A DNA stretch of 64,000 nt from Nitrosospira sp. NpAV (GTDB taxonomy: Bacteria > Pseudomonadota > Gammaproteobacteria > Burkholderiales > Nitrosomonadaceae): assembly GCF_000832065.1 (NCBI RefSeq), contig NZ_JXQM01000019.1, positions 62,001 to 126,000 on the forward strand. Reading direction: 5' to 3'. Numbering within the stretch: the stretch's first letter is position 1; each line of letters begins with the position of its first letter. The position numbers were made by a program, and so were the translations under genes. This document shows positions 63,640-64,000 of this stretch, piece by piece. Below the pieces are notes generated by a model. That model was not told where the DNA came from and searched no databases. It was given only the letters and a program-made list of their open reading frames with translations.

Positions 63640-64000
63640 TTACATCCGCGAGTTGCGCAATGTCAGCAGGAAGATGCTTTCGTGCAACCGGCTCAAGCCA
63701 CGTTCCTGAAAGCGCGGCTCTTGCGCAAGTATGTCCAGTTGCGCTAGCAACCGTATCTCGGCGTGCTCGCGGTAAAGCGCCTCCACCTCGCCTGGAGAAA
63801 TCGCAAACGGCGGCCCTTCCATTTCCGATTGGGGATAGTCGAGCGTAACGAGCAGGATTTGCGTTGCGGGGGGCAGAATGTTCAACAGGTGGCGTGCATA
63901 ACGTTCGCGCATTTCCGGCGGCAGCGCGACCAGTGACGCGCGGTCGTATACCGCACTCGTTTTCATCAGATCTTCCTTGCCCAGATCGAAAAAATCACCG
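63640..64000 (-). CDS. tpm: Thiopurine S-methyltransferase, 5'-partial at the window edge
   Basis: The minus-strand frame is open to the window edge, giving ~119 residues: GDFFDLGKEDL, then VYDRASLVALPPEMRERYARHLLNILPPATQILLVTLDYPQSEMEGPPFAISPGEV. This is the C-terminal half of bacterial thiopurine S-methyltransferase (about 215-220 residues), which methylates selenium, tellurium or thiol compounds with SAM. An ATG at 63966 is internal, not the true start. Confidence 0.92.
   Translation of the reverse strand, partial: GDFFDLGKEDLMKTSAVYDRASLVALPPEMRERYARHLLNILPPATQILLVTLDYPQSEMEGPPFAISPGEVEALYREHAEIRLLAQLDILAQEPRFQERGLSRLHESIFLLTLRNSRM

Overview
The window looks like a chromosomal segment of a betaproteobacterial ammonia oxidiser, most likely Nitrosospira or a close relative in the Nitrosomonadaceae. 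This is an inference from gene content: a beta-first N-type (Na+) ATPase operon, HAF-repeat/PEP-CTERM proteins, a lone urease gamma gene, a tyrosinase/multicopper oxidase cluster, and moderately GC-rich coding sequence with A+T-rich spacers. No rRNA, tRNA or CRISPR array was seen.

Layout. 1-10.4 kb: a partial tail-tube-like gene, an MscS channel, a BssS-like protein, an NhaA antiporter fused to a thioredoxin fold, a zinc-free MDR oxidoreductase, a type II NADH dehydrogenase, a NodB deacetylase and small exported proteins. 10.5-16 kb: a large uncharacterised membrane protein pair (1071 + 397 aa) and a flavodoxin-like reductase. 16-21 kb: a multicopper oxidase, a small lipoprotein and a Tat-exported tyrosinase on the minus strand, then a DUF190 gene. 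21.4-28.7 kb: a complete N-ATPase operon atpDCQRBEFAG; its c subunit carries two membrane glutamates and its b subunit has a delta-like tail. 29-33.4 kb: a five-domain hybrid histidine kinase and a REC-GGDEF diguanylate cyclase. 33.4-38 kb: a GMC oxidoreductase fused to a 3-keto-disaccharide hydrolase domain, coupled to a propeller-like protein, then OsmC. 38-44 kb: a methyltransferase, three tandem HAF/PEP-CTERM genes (one collapsed to a pseudogene) and an outer-membrane porin.

44-51.7 kb holds a compact minus-strand cluster: GntR regulator, AprA-like flavoprotein, AprB-like ferredoxin, ABC binding protein, permease and ATPase, HEAT-repeat protein, DUF971 protein. This is the best candidate for an uncharacterised metabolic system. 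51.7-55 kb is gene-poor and carries decayed IS3 sequence, a universal stress protein, a small exported protein and four clusters of a novel short repeat around AGGACTCTGACC. 55-64 kb: orphan ureA, an S8 peptidase, a PA2169-type four-helix protein, a cytochrome c, a lipoprotein, an HEXXH protein with the LQRTIGNQAVQ leader known from contractile-injection cargo, a truncated HigA antitoxin, a NYN/OST-HTH protein, an IS110-like remnant and a partial thiopurine methyltransferase.

Two dispersed repeat families stand out. One has the core TCAACTRCCGGATTTAGGAT and recurs in the same orientation just upstream of, or across, the start codons of five different genes. In one place two copies bound a 380-bp inverted-repeat element. 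The other is a 60-bp block present at about 60.8 and 63.1 kb.
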